From Calothrix rhizosoleniae SC01 (lineage in GTDB: Bacteria > Cyanobacteriota > Cyanobacteriia > Cyanobacteriales > Nostocaceae): DNA of 37,252 bases. The stretch's first letter is position 1, and each line of letters opens with the position of its first letter. Shown here one piece after another: positions 17,274 through 25,898 of this stretch. The notes below the pieces were generated by a model that ran no database searches, was not told where the DNA came from, and was given only the letters and a program-made list of their open reading frames with translations. The translations under genes were made by a program, and so were the position numbers. The stretch spans positions 1-37,252 of the forward strand of contig NZ_FYBH01000187.1 in the NCBI RefSeq assembly GCF_900185595.1. The letters are read 5' to 3'.

Positions 17274-17931
17274 ACTTTCCCTACCATTACGCTTGCACTT
17301 ATCCTTAATCGTAGTTGTGGGAGCAGCTTTATTAAGGTATCATGCCTGGTTATATTTGGGTATGTATGCAGCGATCGCTCTAATATGGGCTACCATATTG
17401 CAAGTTTCAATTGGTAACTTGACCAAATTATTAGGGGTAGAATTAATTTTTCTGGCATTCCTAGCATTACCAATGGGATGGGAAAAAGCCAGTTTTTTAT
17501 TGATGCGTTCCCTAATTTGTTTGGTAGTGATGAATAGTTTTGTATTGACATTACCCCCCCATAGTTTTGGTATTGCCCTCAAGAGTTTACCTTTACCAGT
17601 ACCCTTCAAAGAAATTTTATTGTTAGCAGGGCAATATATAGAAATATTAGTGAGTGAAGTACAACGGATGCAGCGAGCTGCACAACTCAGGGGTTTAGGG
17701 GGAACCGCAGGTTGGTTGCGTTATGCTAGTGCTGCCATGATTGGTAGTCTTTATTTACGCAGCCTGAATCGAGCCGAAAGGGTATATGCAGCAATGGTTG
17801 TGCGGGGTTATCAGGGCAGTTTACCTATAGATTCCCCATTCAAAACCCCAGATTATCTAGCTATTTTAGGAGTAGGTGCTTGTGCTATGAGCATTACCAT
17901 TGCTTCCTATCTCCAAGTATTAAATCCCTAG
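17266..17931 (+). CDS. ECF transporter transmembrane component, CbiQ/NikQ type
   Basis: The protein has 221 residues with four or five hydrophobic segments and the T-component signatures MQRAAQLRGLGG and YAAMVVRGYQGS, which match the two A-R-G-type coupling helices that touch the ATPases. It overlaps the end of the NikM/CbiM gene by 8 bp, showing translational coupling. It is slightly shorter than typical CbiQ (about 225-260). An ATPase gene follows after a 105-bp gap holding a heptamer repeat. Confidence 0.85.
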   Translation: MPKLSLPLRLHLSLIVVVGAALLRYHAWLYLGMYAAIALIWATILQVSIGNLTKLLGVELIFLAFLALPMGWEKASFLLMRSLICLVVMNSFVLTLPPHSFGIALKSLPLPVPFKEILLLAGQYIEILVSEVQRMQRAAQLRGLGGTAGWLRYASAAMIGSLYLRSLNRAERVYAAMVVRGYQGSLPIDSPFKTPDYLAILGVGACAMSITIASYLQVLNP

Positions 17932-18036
17932 TGCCCCTATTTTGGATTTTGGATTTTAGATTGACCCCATCTTTACCATTGATGGGAAATAGTAGGTTTA
18001 TTTCTGCCGAGTTGTACTAGTTTTGAGTGTTGTATT

Positions 18037-18801
18037 TTGAAATCTCTAACATCTAACCCGCAACTTCTAGGGGAGAAGCCCCAAACTAATGTAATTACAG
18101 TTGAAAACTTAACCTATGCATATCCCCATCAGAAGCCTGTATTACACGACATTTCCTTTACTCTTAATCCGGGCTCCCGTGTTGGCTTGATGGGAGCAAC
18201 TGGTTCTGGTAAAAGTACCTTGCTGGAAAATATTATTGGCTTAAAACAAGCCCAACAAGGAAAAATTTGGATTCATGGTATTTTATTGGAACCCAAAACA
18301 TTACCACAACTGAGAAGACATATTGGTTTTGGTTTTCAAGATGCTAATGATCAACTATTTATGCCTACTGTCTTAGAAGATATTACTTTTGGACCTCGTA
18401 ATTATGGTATTTCTCCAGCAGTAGCAATAGATAAAGCGCGACAGTTATTAGTTGATTTTGGTTTAGAAGCCTATGCTCAACGTTCCGTACATGAACTTTC
18501 TGGAGGACAAAGGCGATTAGCGGCTCTAGCTGCTATTTTAGCCCTAGAACCCGATCTGCTCATATTAGACGAACCAACTACCGGACTCGATCCAGCATGG
18601 CGACGCACATTAGCCCAAATATTATTACGATTGCCCACACAAGCAATGTTAATTGCATCCCATGATTTGTTGTGGTTGGGTAAGGTTACTCAACGAGCCT
18701 TAGTTCTCACCGGAGGTTCGATTCAAATAGATACAGATATGCGATCGCTATTGCAAGACTCCCAGACATTGGAACAAGTGGGTTTACCCATAGATTGGTG
18801 A
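18037..18801 (+). CDS. ECF nickel/cobalt transporter ATP-binding protein, CbiO/NikO type
   Basis: The product has 254 residues. Walker A is GATGSGKST (53-61), the Q-loop region GFGFQDANDQLFMPTVLEDITFGP has the DAxxQLF form typical of ECF ATPases, and the signature LSGGQRR, Walker B LLILDEPTTGLDP and switch His in ASHD are intact. The proposed start is a TTG at 18037, with no good ATG upstream; a start at a later codon before ITVENLTYAYP is possible. The upstream gap (17932-18036) contains TTTTGGA heptamers, so the original leader of the gene may have been altered by repeat insertion. It completes the three-gene importer. Confidence 0.85.
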   Translation: MKSLTSNPQLLGEKPQTNVITVENLTYAYPHQKPVLHDISFTLNPGSRVGLMGATGSGKSTLLENIIGLKQAQQGKIWIHGILLEPKTLPQLRRHIGFGFQDANDQLFMPTVLEDITFGPRNYGISPAVAIDKARQLLVDFGLEAYAQRSVHELSGGQRRLAALAAILALEPDLLILDEPTTGLDPAWRRTLAQILLRLPTQAMLIASHDLLWLGKVTQRALVLTGGSIQIDTDMRSLLQDSQTLEQVGLPIDW

Positions 18802-18909
18802 GTGAAATAAGTAAATTTTAACTGATTTCGCGTAATTCCCCATGCTTCTATAAGCTGGGGATGTAAGCGAGCCAAATCAGTCAAGCAACTGAAAAGGGGG
18901 TGATTACTG

Positions 18910-20232
18910 ATGGCGTTACGTAGAGGAACTTTCAAGCTATATCCGACCAAGAAAGTGAATGCAGTATTGCATTATCACCGGAAGCTGCATAAAGACCTAT
19001 ATAATGCCGCAGTATCTAACAGAATTACTTCTTACAAGAAGTTTGGTAAAACGGTGTCTTACTTTGAACAACAGAACTGCTTACCTGACTTCAAAGATGT
19101 TTGGACAGAATATAAAGTCATCAATTCTCAAGCATTACAGGCAACTTTGAAACGTGTTGACTTTGCTTTTCAACGCTTTTTCAAAGGACTTGGAGCATAT
19201 CCTAAATTTAAATCGATTAGACATTATTCAGGATGGACTTACCCATCATTCACAGGTTGGAAAGTTCATAGCAATGGGGATAATGGTTACTTGGAATTAG
19301 CCAAAATCGGTCAAATTCAGATGCGTGGCAAAGCTAGACTTTGGGGACACCCTAAAGCTTTAGATATTGTTCATCGTCATGGTGAATGGTATGCTTCCAT
19401 AATTTTAGAAATTGATGATACTTTACTAAAAAATAGCCGTCCTTCGGAGAATGGCACGATTGCGATTGATTTAGGTTGCAATGACGCTATTGCCTGGACT
19501 AATGGCGAAGAAAATGGATTGGTTCGCGCGCCTCGATTCTTGAGGTCATCTGAACAAAAAAATAAACAATTAGGTAAAGCAAAGCGTCGTAAACGCGCAC
19601 CTAATTTCAAAAAGAAAATAAAAGCTTCTAGAAGGTGGAAAAAAACTCAGAATCAGGTAAGCAAGTTGAATCGAAAAGTTGCTAACCAACGTCAGGATTT
19701 TGTTCACCAGGAAACTACACGGATAATTAGCGGTAACAGCACGGTAGTAACCGAAAAACTAGAAGTCAAAAAGATGAGTGCCAAAGCTAAGAAAGGCAAA
19801 CGGAAAAGACAGAAAACTGGTCTAAATAAATCAATTCTTGATGTAGGGATGGGTATGATAAAAGATGCCCTAAAAGCTAAATTATCAGATATTGATGGTC
19901 TGTTTGTAGAAGTTCCTACTCGTAAAGTCAAGCCATCACAAACTTGCCCTAAATGCAGACATCAAGAAAAGAAAACTTTAGACCAAAGAACCCACGTTTG
20001 TAACAACTGTGGATATACTCAACAGCGTGATATCGCCTCAGCAGAAGTCATGCTGCTTTGGTACTCAAATAATCTACAGGGGTTAGGAACTAACCTCTTA
20101 GACGTAGATGATTCTAGCTCTATTTCACCTACTCGTAAAACTGCGGGAACCATGAAGCAACTAGGTCGTGTGAAACGTCAAAAACCTCAACTTACTGATG
20201 GGGATGTAGAAACCCCATCTTCAACGAAGTAA
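18910..20232 (+). CDS. tnpB: TnpB, RNA-guided nuclease of an IS200/IS605-family element
   Basis: The product has 440 residues. It has an N-terminal helix-turn-helix/OrfB region and a RuvC-like core with Asp187 (GTIAIDLGCND), Glu282 (VVTEKLEV) and Asp374 (QQRDIASAEVM). A zinc ribbon has Cys346, Cys349, Cys364 and Cys367 (CPKC…CNNCG). All catalytic residues are kept, so it may be an active guide-RNA-directed nuclease. TnpB proteins use an RNA from the 3' end of their own gene as guide scaffold. The C-terminal 50 residues overlap the likely guide-RNA coding region. It lies between the Ni/Co importer and the nifH-side recombinase. Confidence 0.85.
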   Translation: MALRRGTFKLYPTKKVNAVLHYHRKLHKDLYNAAVSNRITSYKKFGKTVSYFEQQNCLPDFKDVWTEYKVINSQALQATLKRVDFAFQRFFKGLGAYPKFKSIRHYSGWTYPSFTGWKVHSNGDNGYLELAKIGQIQMRGKARLWGHPKALDIVHRHGEWYASIILEIDDTLLKNSRPSENGTIAIDLGCNDAIAWTNGEENGLVRAPRFLRSSEQKNKQLGKAKRRKRAPNFKKKIKASRRWKKTQNQVSKLNRKVANQRQDFVHQETTRIISGNSTVVTEKLEVKKMSAKAKKGKRKRQKTGLNKSILDVGMGMIKDALKAKLSDIDGLFVEVPTRKVKPSQTCPKCRHQEKKTLDQRTHVCNNCGYTQQRDIASAEVMLLWYSNNLQGLGTNLLDVDDSSSISPTRKTAGTMKQLGRVKRQKPQLTDGDVETPSSTK

Positions 20233-20248
20233 GATGGGGTAGTTCATA
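20090..20248 (+). ncRNA. Candidate omega (reRNA) region at the tnpB 3' end
   Basis: TnpB guide RNAs are made from the tnpB 3' end plus the right end. Here two mutually exclusive hairpins are possible: GATGGGG (20197-20203) with CCCCATC (20213-20219), or CCCCATCTT with AAGATGGGG (20213-20239). The guide would be the flanking sequence beginning near 20249. Boundaries are inferred, not read. Confidence 0.35.
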
Positions 20249-20316
20249 TGGTTTTCCACGAACAGAAATTTCTGCACAAAGAACTAACCTAAGAACAACC
20301 GGATCGACGCAGAACA

Positions 20317-20475
20317 ATGACAATTTCTAAAAAAGTGGCAGATATCTTGTGGACAGCAGCAGAGAGATACTTAGCTTCTCTATCAGAAGAGGAACGAAAT
20401 CAAATTTTGAGTCGTGCAGCGAAGGATTGGGATCGATCCGCCACGGAACAGACCACTTCCTCAACTAATTCGTGA
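20317..20475 (+). CDS. Small hypothetical ORF converging on the recombinase gene
   Basis: A 52-residue frame, MTISKKVADILWTAAERYLA…, followed by SLSEEERNQILSRAAKDW, looks helical and charged like a small DNA-associated protein, but I recognise no family. Its last 76 bases overlap the 3' end of the recombinase on the other strand. There is no strong ribosome-binding site. It could instead be the start of a gene cut off when the recombinase end was joined here. Confidence 0.35.
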   Translation: MTISKKVADILWTAAERYLASLSEEERNQILSRAAKDWDRSATEQTTSSTNS

Positions 20476-21809
20476 AAGATAGCAGTTAACTCTTCTCTGG
20501 TAACTACCTCCCAAAATCCCTGAATCATAGCAATGCCACGCAAAACTTCGGTTCTGCTGGCATCTGCTACTACATTTAACTCTGAAGTTTTGATTAAATT
20601 TTCTAATTTTTGTTCTTTTATTGTTATCGTACTGTCAAAATCGGGGTCGTTTAGTTGCTTCAATTTCAGAATTTGCTGTTGCAACTCTAATATCTCAGCT
20701 GGTACGACTTCTGTATTTTCGACGGGCATATTATTGGCTATACTTTCAGCCTTTGTCTTTAACGCTTGAATTGCTGCATCAATAGCATTTTCTAGGCGAA
20801 AATAGGTGCGTACGTCACATTTTTTTACTTGACGTGGTTTTGGGTAGGCACCTGGACACTTTAAATGTTCGTAGGTTTTGCCTTTAATTTTTGTCGATCG
20901 CTTTTCCATTGTTGCACCACACTTTGCACATTTACATAAACCCACCAACGGATTTGTAATGTACCTCCGTCTACCACGGGGATGGGTAGATAAAATTTGG
21001 GCTATGTGTTGGTGTTGAGCGATGGATATAATCCCTTCATGGTTTGACTGTAGGATTAATTTTTTTTGGGAGTCGAATGGATAATAACAAATCATGCCAC
21101 ATAATAGGGGGTTTTCTAGCCATCGACGGAATGAAGATACATCTCTGGGAAAATCTTCAAATTTATACTTACCAAATCGCTCTAGCCCATATTTCTCAGT
21201 TAGTCTTCTAATGGTTTGAGATAATTCCCCGGACTCAATGAACATTTCCACACATTCACGAGCCACATCTACATAGGTTTTATCTGTATTTCTATATTGC
21301 TTTGTATTGGGAATAACACTATCACCGTTTTTAATAAAACCGAATATTGCTTGGTAAATTTTCCTCTGCTCTTGAAAATATCGATGTCCTTGGATGGCGT
21401 TATATCTATTTTTGTCTCGCACCTGTGCAGACATAGCAGCTAATATTCTACTGGTAAATAAACCCTCTGGAGTATCCAAATCCAAACTTCCACCGTCGAG
21501 AAATATCAACTCAACCCCAAATTTCTGTAATTCTTCCCGTGCAACTTCCCAACCTAAAGCCGATCGCGTGAATCGATCAAAACAAGGTACGATGATCTTA
21601 TCAACTTGACCCGATCGCACCAATTCTAAAACTTGGTTATATCCTTGGCGCTTCTCGCTAGCACCGGATTCTATGTCCCAATGTATTTGCTCTTCAGTCA
21701 ACCCATATTGCTTTAATCGTTCAATGTAACGCTCCAACCCATGACCCTCTGTATGCTGTCTTTGAGTGGAAACCCGGCAATAACCCAATGCTCTTGATAA
21801 ATCTCGCAT
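20400..21809 (-). CDS. Large serine recombinase, XisF-like, next to interrupted nifH
   Basis: About 469 residues from the ATG at 21809 (the frame can extend to a TTG at 21821). The N-terminal catalytic domain has the nucleophile serine in GYCRVSTQRQ and the family motifs DRFTRSALGWEVAREEL and LFTSRILAAMSAQVRDKNRYN. The recombinase domain follows, with FRRWLENPLLCGMICYYP. A zinc ribbon (CKCAKCG…CPG…CDV) and a coiled coil (ILELQQQILKLKQ) come next, typical of large serine recombinases. It resembles XisF, which excises the fdxN element of Anabaena during heterocyst formation. The gene starts about 50 bp from the nifH break and is transcribed in the same direction as nifH. No accessory xisH or xisI is seen. 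Confidence 0.85.
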   Translation of the reverse strand: MRDLSRALGYCRVSTQRQHTEGHGLERYIERLKQYGLTEEQIHWDIESGASEKRQGYNQVLELVRSGQVDKIIVPCFDRFTRSALGWEVAREELQKFGVELIFLDGGSLDLDTPEGLFTSRILAAMSAQVRDKNRYNAIQGHRYFQEQRKIYQAIFGFIKNGDSVIPNTKQYRNTDKTYVDVARECVEMFIESGELSQTIRRLTEKYGLERFGKYKFEDFPRDVSSFRRWLENPLLCGMICYYPFDSQKKLILQSNHEGIISIAQHQHIAQILSTHPRGRRRYITNPLVGLCKCAKCGATMEKRSTKIKGKTYEHLKCPGAYPKPRQVKKCDVRTYFRLENAIDAAIQALKTKAESIANNMPVENTEVVPAEILELQQQILKLKQLNDPDFDSTITIKEQKLENLIKTSELNVVADASRTEVLRGIAMIQGFWEVVTREELTAIFHELVEEVVCSVADRSQSFAARLKI

Positions 21810-21849
21810 TACAAGGTGCAAAAAGATGATTTACCTAATAATATCAGAT

Positions 21850-22413
<564 letters not shown>

Positions 22414-22488
22414 TCAGGTGTTAACATCAATTACCTCGTTAACTTGTTGGTGGTTTGTGTTAGGAACTAATAACCTAACAATAGATAT

Positions 22489-22842
22489 TTACTTGTTTAA
22501 AATAGCGCCCTTTAACTTAGATACACGCTCAATTGCTGCTTTTGCGTCTTCTGCGGATACTCCAGCACCAGTCATAGCATCAGTTAAATGCTTAGCGATC
22601 GCATCGAAGTGTGATTGTTGTAAGCTCATACCTGTGTGGGTTTTGTCCATGGGACGACCAGCATAAGCCTTAGGACCATCCAAGAGTTGAGAGAAGAAAG
22701 CAACTTGATGACCGCGTTGCTTGTTCATATCAGTCTTAGCGAAAAAGCCACTGATGCTACTGTCTGCCAAAATAAGTTGGTGAAAATTATCGACGACTTT
22801 TTCAATAGTGGGTTGTCCGCCAATTTTCTCGAACAGTGTCAT
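22489..22842 (-). CDS. glbN: Cyanoglobin, group I truncated haemoglobin
   Basis: The product has 117 residues with the truncated globin fold: MTLFEKIGGQPTIEKVVDNFH, FFAKTDMNKQRGHQVAFFSQLLDGP, the proximal histidine in QQSHFDAIAKHL, and a C-terminal helix ending KGAILNK. In Nostoc commune a cyanoglobin gene is known to sit between nifU and nifH, exactly as here. It binds oxygen with high affinity and has been proposed to act near the membrane in microaerobic nitrogen-fixing conditions. It starts 41 bp after nifU, so it is probably read with the nif genes. Confidence 0.9.
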   Translation of the reverse strand: MTLFEKIGGQPTIEKVVDNFHQLILADSSISGFFAKTDMNKQRGHQVAFFSQLLDGPKAYAGRPMDKTHTGMSLQQSHFDAIAKHLTDAMTGAGVSAEDAKAAIERVSKLKGAILNK

Positions 22843-22883
22843 ATCTTTAGGTCCTGTGAAGCGAGTTGTGTAGTGTTCCAGTA

Positions 22884-23783
22884 CTAAACCAATGGTCCAA
22901 CGGCTTCAACTACAAGGTCTTGGCTGATACGCTCTTTGAGTCTGGCTTCAATGGCTATCTTCAGGGTTGCTGTGCTGCTAGAACAAGAGCCACAAGCTCC
23001 TTGCAATAGAACTTTTACGCGATTACCTTCTACATCGTAAAGTTCCACGTCTCCACCGTCAGCAATCAGAACGGGTCTGACTTCCTCATCTAGTACTTTT
23101 TGAATGAGTGCTATTCTCTGCACTGTGGTCAGTGGTTTTGCAGGGGACTGACCACCATTAGTCTTTGTAGAAGAAGTGAATACAGGCGTAGATGCTTGTT
23201 TAACTTCAGCAATGATATCATCAATACTGGCTAAACAGGAACCGCATCCGCCACCAGCTTTGACATAATTTGTTACTTCTTCTGCGGTATTGAGGTTATT
23301 TTCCAGAACTATCCGGCGAATTTTATTGTCACTGATGCCGAAGCAAGTACAAATTAAAGCACCTTCGTCATCATCTTCGTGGGTTTCTGGTTTAATCCCT
23401 CTATAATTAAATATAGCAGCTTCCAGTGCTTCTTGTCCCATAACTGAGCAATGAATTTTGGCTTCTGGTAGTCCACCTAAATAATCGGCAATGTCCTTAT
23501 TGTTGACATCAAGTGCCTCATCTAAGGTTTTACCCTTAATGATTTCTACCAAAGCCTCTGATGAAGCGATCGCACTGGTGCAGCCAAAGGTTTGAAAACG
23601 AGCATCAACAATTTTATCAGCATCTACATCTACTTTGAGGTGGAGCCTAAGAGCATCTCCGCAAGCAATACTACCTACCTCTCCGGTGGAAATTTTGATT
23701 CCTGGTTCGCCCTTATCTTCCAATACCCCTTGATTTTTAGGATCGTAGAAGAGTTCCAATACTTTATCTGTATAGTCCCACAT
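22884..23783 (-). CDS. nifU: Nitrogenase Fe-S cluster assembly scaffold NifU
   Basis: The protein has 299 residues in the full three-domain form. The IscU-like N-terminal domain carries Cys41, Cys68 and Cys112. The central [2Fe-2S] domain has Cys145, Cys147, Cys180 and Cys183 (ICTCFG…GGGCGSC). The C-terminal Nfu domain has the CGSC pair in LLQGACGSCSSSTATLK. It builds [4Fe-4S] clusters from sulfur supplied by NifS and passes them to NifH and NifB. It lies between nifS and glbN on the same strand. A repeat-rich 152-bp spacer precedes it. Confidence 0.95.
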   Translation of the reverse strand: MWDYTDKVLELFYDPKNQGVLEDKGEPGIKISTGEVGSIACGDALRLHLKVDVDADKIVDARFQTFGCTSAIASSEALVEIIKGKTLDEALDVNNKDIADYLGGLPEAKIHCSVMGQEALEAAIFNYRGIKPETHEDDDEGALICTCFGISDNKIRRIVLENNLNTAEEVTNYVKAGGGCGSCLASIDDIIAEVKQASTPVFTSSTKTNGGQSPAKPLTTVQRIALIQKVLDEEVRPVLIADGGDVELYDVEGNRVKVLLQGACGSCSSSTATLKIAIEARLKERISQDLVVEAVGPLV

Positions 23784-23796
23784 GACAGAATTTTAA

Positions 23797-23928
23797 ATTT
23801 TAGATGTTGGATTTGGATTTTGGATTGGGGGAGTGATGGAGGGAAGGAGTGAGGGAGTGATGGAGGGAAAGAATTAAACCATCAACTATCAACTATCAAC
23901 CATCAACTATCAACCATCAACTCCCAAC
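23797..23928 (+). repeat. Tandem repeats between nifS and nifU, including six YATCAAC heptamers
   Basis: CATCAAC or TATCAAC units run head to tail at 23880-23921, six in a row, with a seventh degenerate unit (TCCCAAC) to 23928. Before them are TTTGGAT-like heptamers and a purine-rich GAGTGATGGAGGGAA stretch. The array sits in the transcribed spacer of the nif operon. Confidence 0.85.
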
Positions 23929-23935
23929 TCTCGAA

Positions 23936-25144
23936 TTAGCGATGAGCAAGTACTTGCTCTTGTTCTTGTAACCAACCTGCTTCATCGCTCTTAAAGGGTG
24001 AAAGGGCACGCAGGCGTTCTACAATACCGGGCATAACTTCTATCACTGCATCGATTTCAGCTTCCCTGGTATAACGACACAAACTAAAACGAATAGAACC
24101 ATGTAAGGTGGTGTAAGGTAAACCCATTGCTCGTAAAACATGGGAAGGTTCTAAAGAACCAGAACTACAAGCAGAGCCGGATGATGCACAAATACCCTTT
24201 TGATTCAGCATTAACAGAATTGCTTCACCTTCAATGTACTTGAAGCCAATGTTAGTGGTGTTAGGCAATCTCTGCGTTATGTCGCCGTTGACTTCACAGT
24301 CGGGGATTGTAGCGAGTAGGGCTTGTTCTAGGCGATCGCGCATTCTTTTTTCTCTGGCTGTTGCTTCTTCCAAGTGCAACAATTCCAACTCAGCAGCTTT
24401 ACCTAAAGCAATTACCCCCGGAACATTCTCCGTTCCCCCACGACGACCCCGTTGCTGTCCTCCACCAATTATCATGGGACGAAATCTCACACCCCGACGC
24501 ACGTACAATGCACCTATGCCTTTGGGAGCATGAATCTTATGACCAGACATGGTTAAAATATCAATCTTACTGGTCTGCATATTCATGGGGATTTTACCCA
24601 CTGCTTGCACTGCATCCACATGGAAGAGAGCGCCTTTATCTTTAACTCGCAACCCAATTTCTTCGATCGGGAACACCGTACCGGTTTCGTTATTGGCATA
24701 CATAATGGATACCAAAGCCGTATTACCAGTTAAAGAGGCTTCTAACTCGTCTAAATCCAACTGTCCCTGGCGATTGACTGATAAATAAGTGACGGTATAG
24801 CCTTGTTTTTCTAACTGTTTGCACAGAGTTAATACTGCTGGGTGTTCTACCTGGGTGGTAACAATGTGGCGTTTATCGGGTTGTGCTAATAGTGCGGCGC
24901 GAATTGCAGCATTATCTCCTTCCGTACCACCACTGGTAAAAACGATTTCTGATTCATTTGCACCCAGCAGAGCCCCTACTTGTTTTCTGGCTTCCAGAAC
25001 AGCTTTACCAACTTGACCACCGAAGGTATGCATACTGGAGGGATTACCATAATACTCTGTCAAGTAAGGTAACATTGCCTCTACCACTTGTGGGTCAACC
25101 TTAGTGGTAGCATTATTGTCGAGATAAATACAGTTATTGTGCAT
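23936..25144 (-). CDS. nifS: Cysteine desulfurase NifS
   Basis: The product has 402 residues and is a class V PLP enzyme. Lys203 in MSGHKIHAPKG holds the cofactor, and Cys326 in SSGSACSSGSLEPSHVL carries the persulfide. The start MHNNCIYLDNNATTKVDP and the block RRGGTENVPG are typical of NifS rather than IscS. It supplies sulfur to NifU for nitrogenase clusters. It lies between fdxN and nifU, same strand. Confidence 0.95.
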   Translation of the reverse strand: MHNNCIYLDNNATTKVDPQVVEAMLPYLTEYYGNPSSMHTFGGQVGKAVLEARKQVGALLGANESEIVFTSGGTEGDNAAIRAALLAQPDKRHIVTTQVEHPAVLTLCKQLEKQGYTVTYLSVNRQGQLDLDELEASLTGNTALVSIMYANNETGTVFPIEEIGLRVKDKGALFHVDAVQAVGKIPMNMQTSKIDILTMSGHKIHAPKGIGALYVRRGVRFRPMIIGGGQQRGRRGGTENVPGVIALGKAAELELLHLEEATAREKRMRDRLEQALLATIPDCEVNGDITQRLPNTTNIGFKYIEGEAILLMLNQKGICASSGSACSSGSLEPSHVLRAMGLPYTTLHGSIRFSLCRYTREAEIDAVIEVMPGIVERLRALSPFKSDEAGWLQEQEQVLAHR

Positions 25145-25269
25145 TACTTTTAGATTTGAGGTAACAAGAGTTGAAGAGTTGAAGAATGAAAATGGAGTAG
25201 TATATTAGAGCAATTTTTTCTGTAGCTTGCTTTTGTCAATTATGCAACTCCTTTCAGTTCTTGCTTCTC

Positions 25270-25623
25270 TCATGATTCCACTCCCCATACTCGACACTGG
25301 CGCTCTTGTAACTGTTCGGAGAATTTCTGAGAATATAAATTAAACCAGTTCTCCCAATAATCTTGTTTATTTGTAAGCTTTGCTAGTACATGGTTATAAG
25401 CATCAAACCAACTTTCCCAATAATCTGTAGACTGTTTAACGCAACCATTACAGGTAGGGCAACCAGCTTGACATTGAGGTACCGTATAAAGACTACCCAC
25501 ACAGTTTGTGCATAAATTGGCATCTATCCAGAGGCTGTTATCAACTACCTTGATGGCACCAGTGGGACACGCGGACTGACAAAGATTGCAGGAAATACAC
25601 TCACTGGTAATCTTATAAGTCAT
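25270..25623 (-). CDS. fdxN: Bacterial-type 2[4Fe-4S] ferredoxin FdxN, uninterrupted
   Basis: Start ATG at 25623 with an AGGAGG site 7 bases before it, giving 117 residues. The frame is open further upstream only because it runs through a tandem repeat. The cluster motifs are CISCNLCQSACPTGAI (first) and CTNCVG…CQAGCPTCNGC (second, with a long insert as in FdxN). The C-terminal 50 residues repeat YWESWF/YWENWF. In Anabaena this gene is split by the xisF element; here it is whole. It probably delivers electrons for nitrogenase cofactor assembly. Confidence 0.9.
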   Translation of the reverse strand: MTYKITSECISCNLCQSACPTGAIKVVDNSLWIDANLCTNCVGSLYTVPQCQAGCPTCNGCVKQSTDYWESWFDAYNHVLAKLTNKQDYWENWFNLYSQKFSEQLQERQCRVWGVES

Positions 25624-25665
25624 GACTATCCTCCTTGTGAAGTTTGCGATCGAGGATTGGTAATG

Positions 25666-25748
25666 AGTGGTGGGGTGAGAGAGTGGGGGAGTGAGAGAGT
25701 GGGGGAGTGAGAGAGTGATGGAGTGATGGAGTGATGGAGTGATGGAGT
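25666..25748 (-). repeat. Octamer and 16-mer tandem repeats upstream of fdxN
   Basis: Four perfect GATGGAGT octamers lie at 25717-25748, preceded by two rounds of a GTGGGGGAGTGAGAGA 16-mer. This lies in the nifB-fdxN spacer, just 43 bp from the fdxN start. On the other side of the spacer (25814-25895) is a pyrimidine-rich CTTTCCCT/CTTTCACT array. Confidence 0.8.
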
Positions 25749-25813
25749 CACATGATACCTGAATGAGCGAATTTAGAATTATTTTTCTGCATTCTGCATT
25801 CTTCATCAGTAAT

Positions 25814-25895
25814 CCTTCCCTCTTTCACTCTTTCCCTCTTTCCTTCTTTCACTCCTTCCCTCTTTCACTCTTTCCCTCCTTCACTCCTTCTCTCC
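25814..25895 (+). repeat. CTTTCCCT/CTTTCACT tandem array at the nifB 3' side
   Basis: Irregular eight-base units (CTTTCACT, CTTTCCCT, CCTTCACT) repeat for about 80 bases immediately after the nifB stop. The same type of array is found at 32611-32668 before bioF. Confidence 0.75.
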
Positions 25896-25898
25896 TCC

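Larger units (their letters stand above)
18838..20248 (+). mobile_element. TnpB-only IS200/IS605-type (IS1341-like) element
   Basis: A subterminal hairpin lies at each side of tnpB. The left one is CCCCATGCTT (18838-18847) against AAGCTGGGG (18852-18860), with one bulged T. The right one is CCCCATCTT (20213-20221) against AAGATGGGG (20231-20239), a perfect 9-bp stem. Their positions and lack of long inverted ends fit the IS200/IS605 class. No TnpA (Y1 transposase) gene is present, so movement would need one in trans. The outer borders are estimates; the right end is probably shortly after GGGGTAGTTCA. Confidence 0.7.

Noticed and set aside
25270-25623. fdxN element like that of Anabaena
   Set aside because: fdxN is uninterrupted here; the XisF-like recombinase is tied to nifH instead.
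25624-25806. N-terminal extension of fdxN to 25806
   Set aside because: The extra residues translate tandem octamer repeats; the ATG at 25623 has an AGGAGG site and begins the ferredoxin fold.
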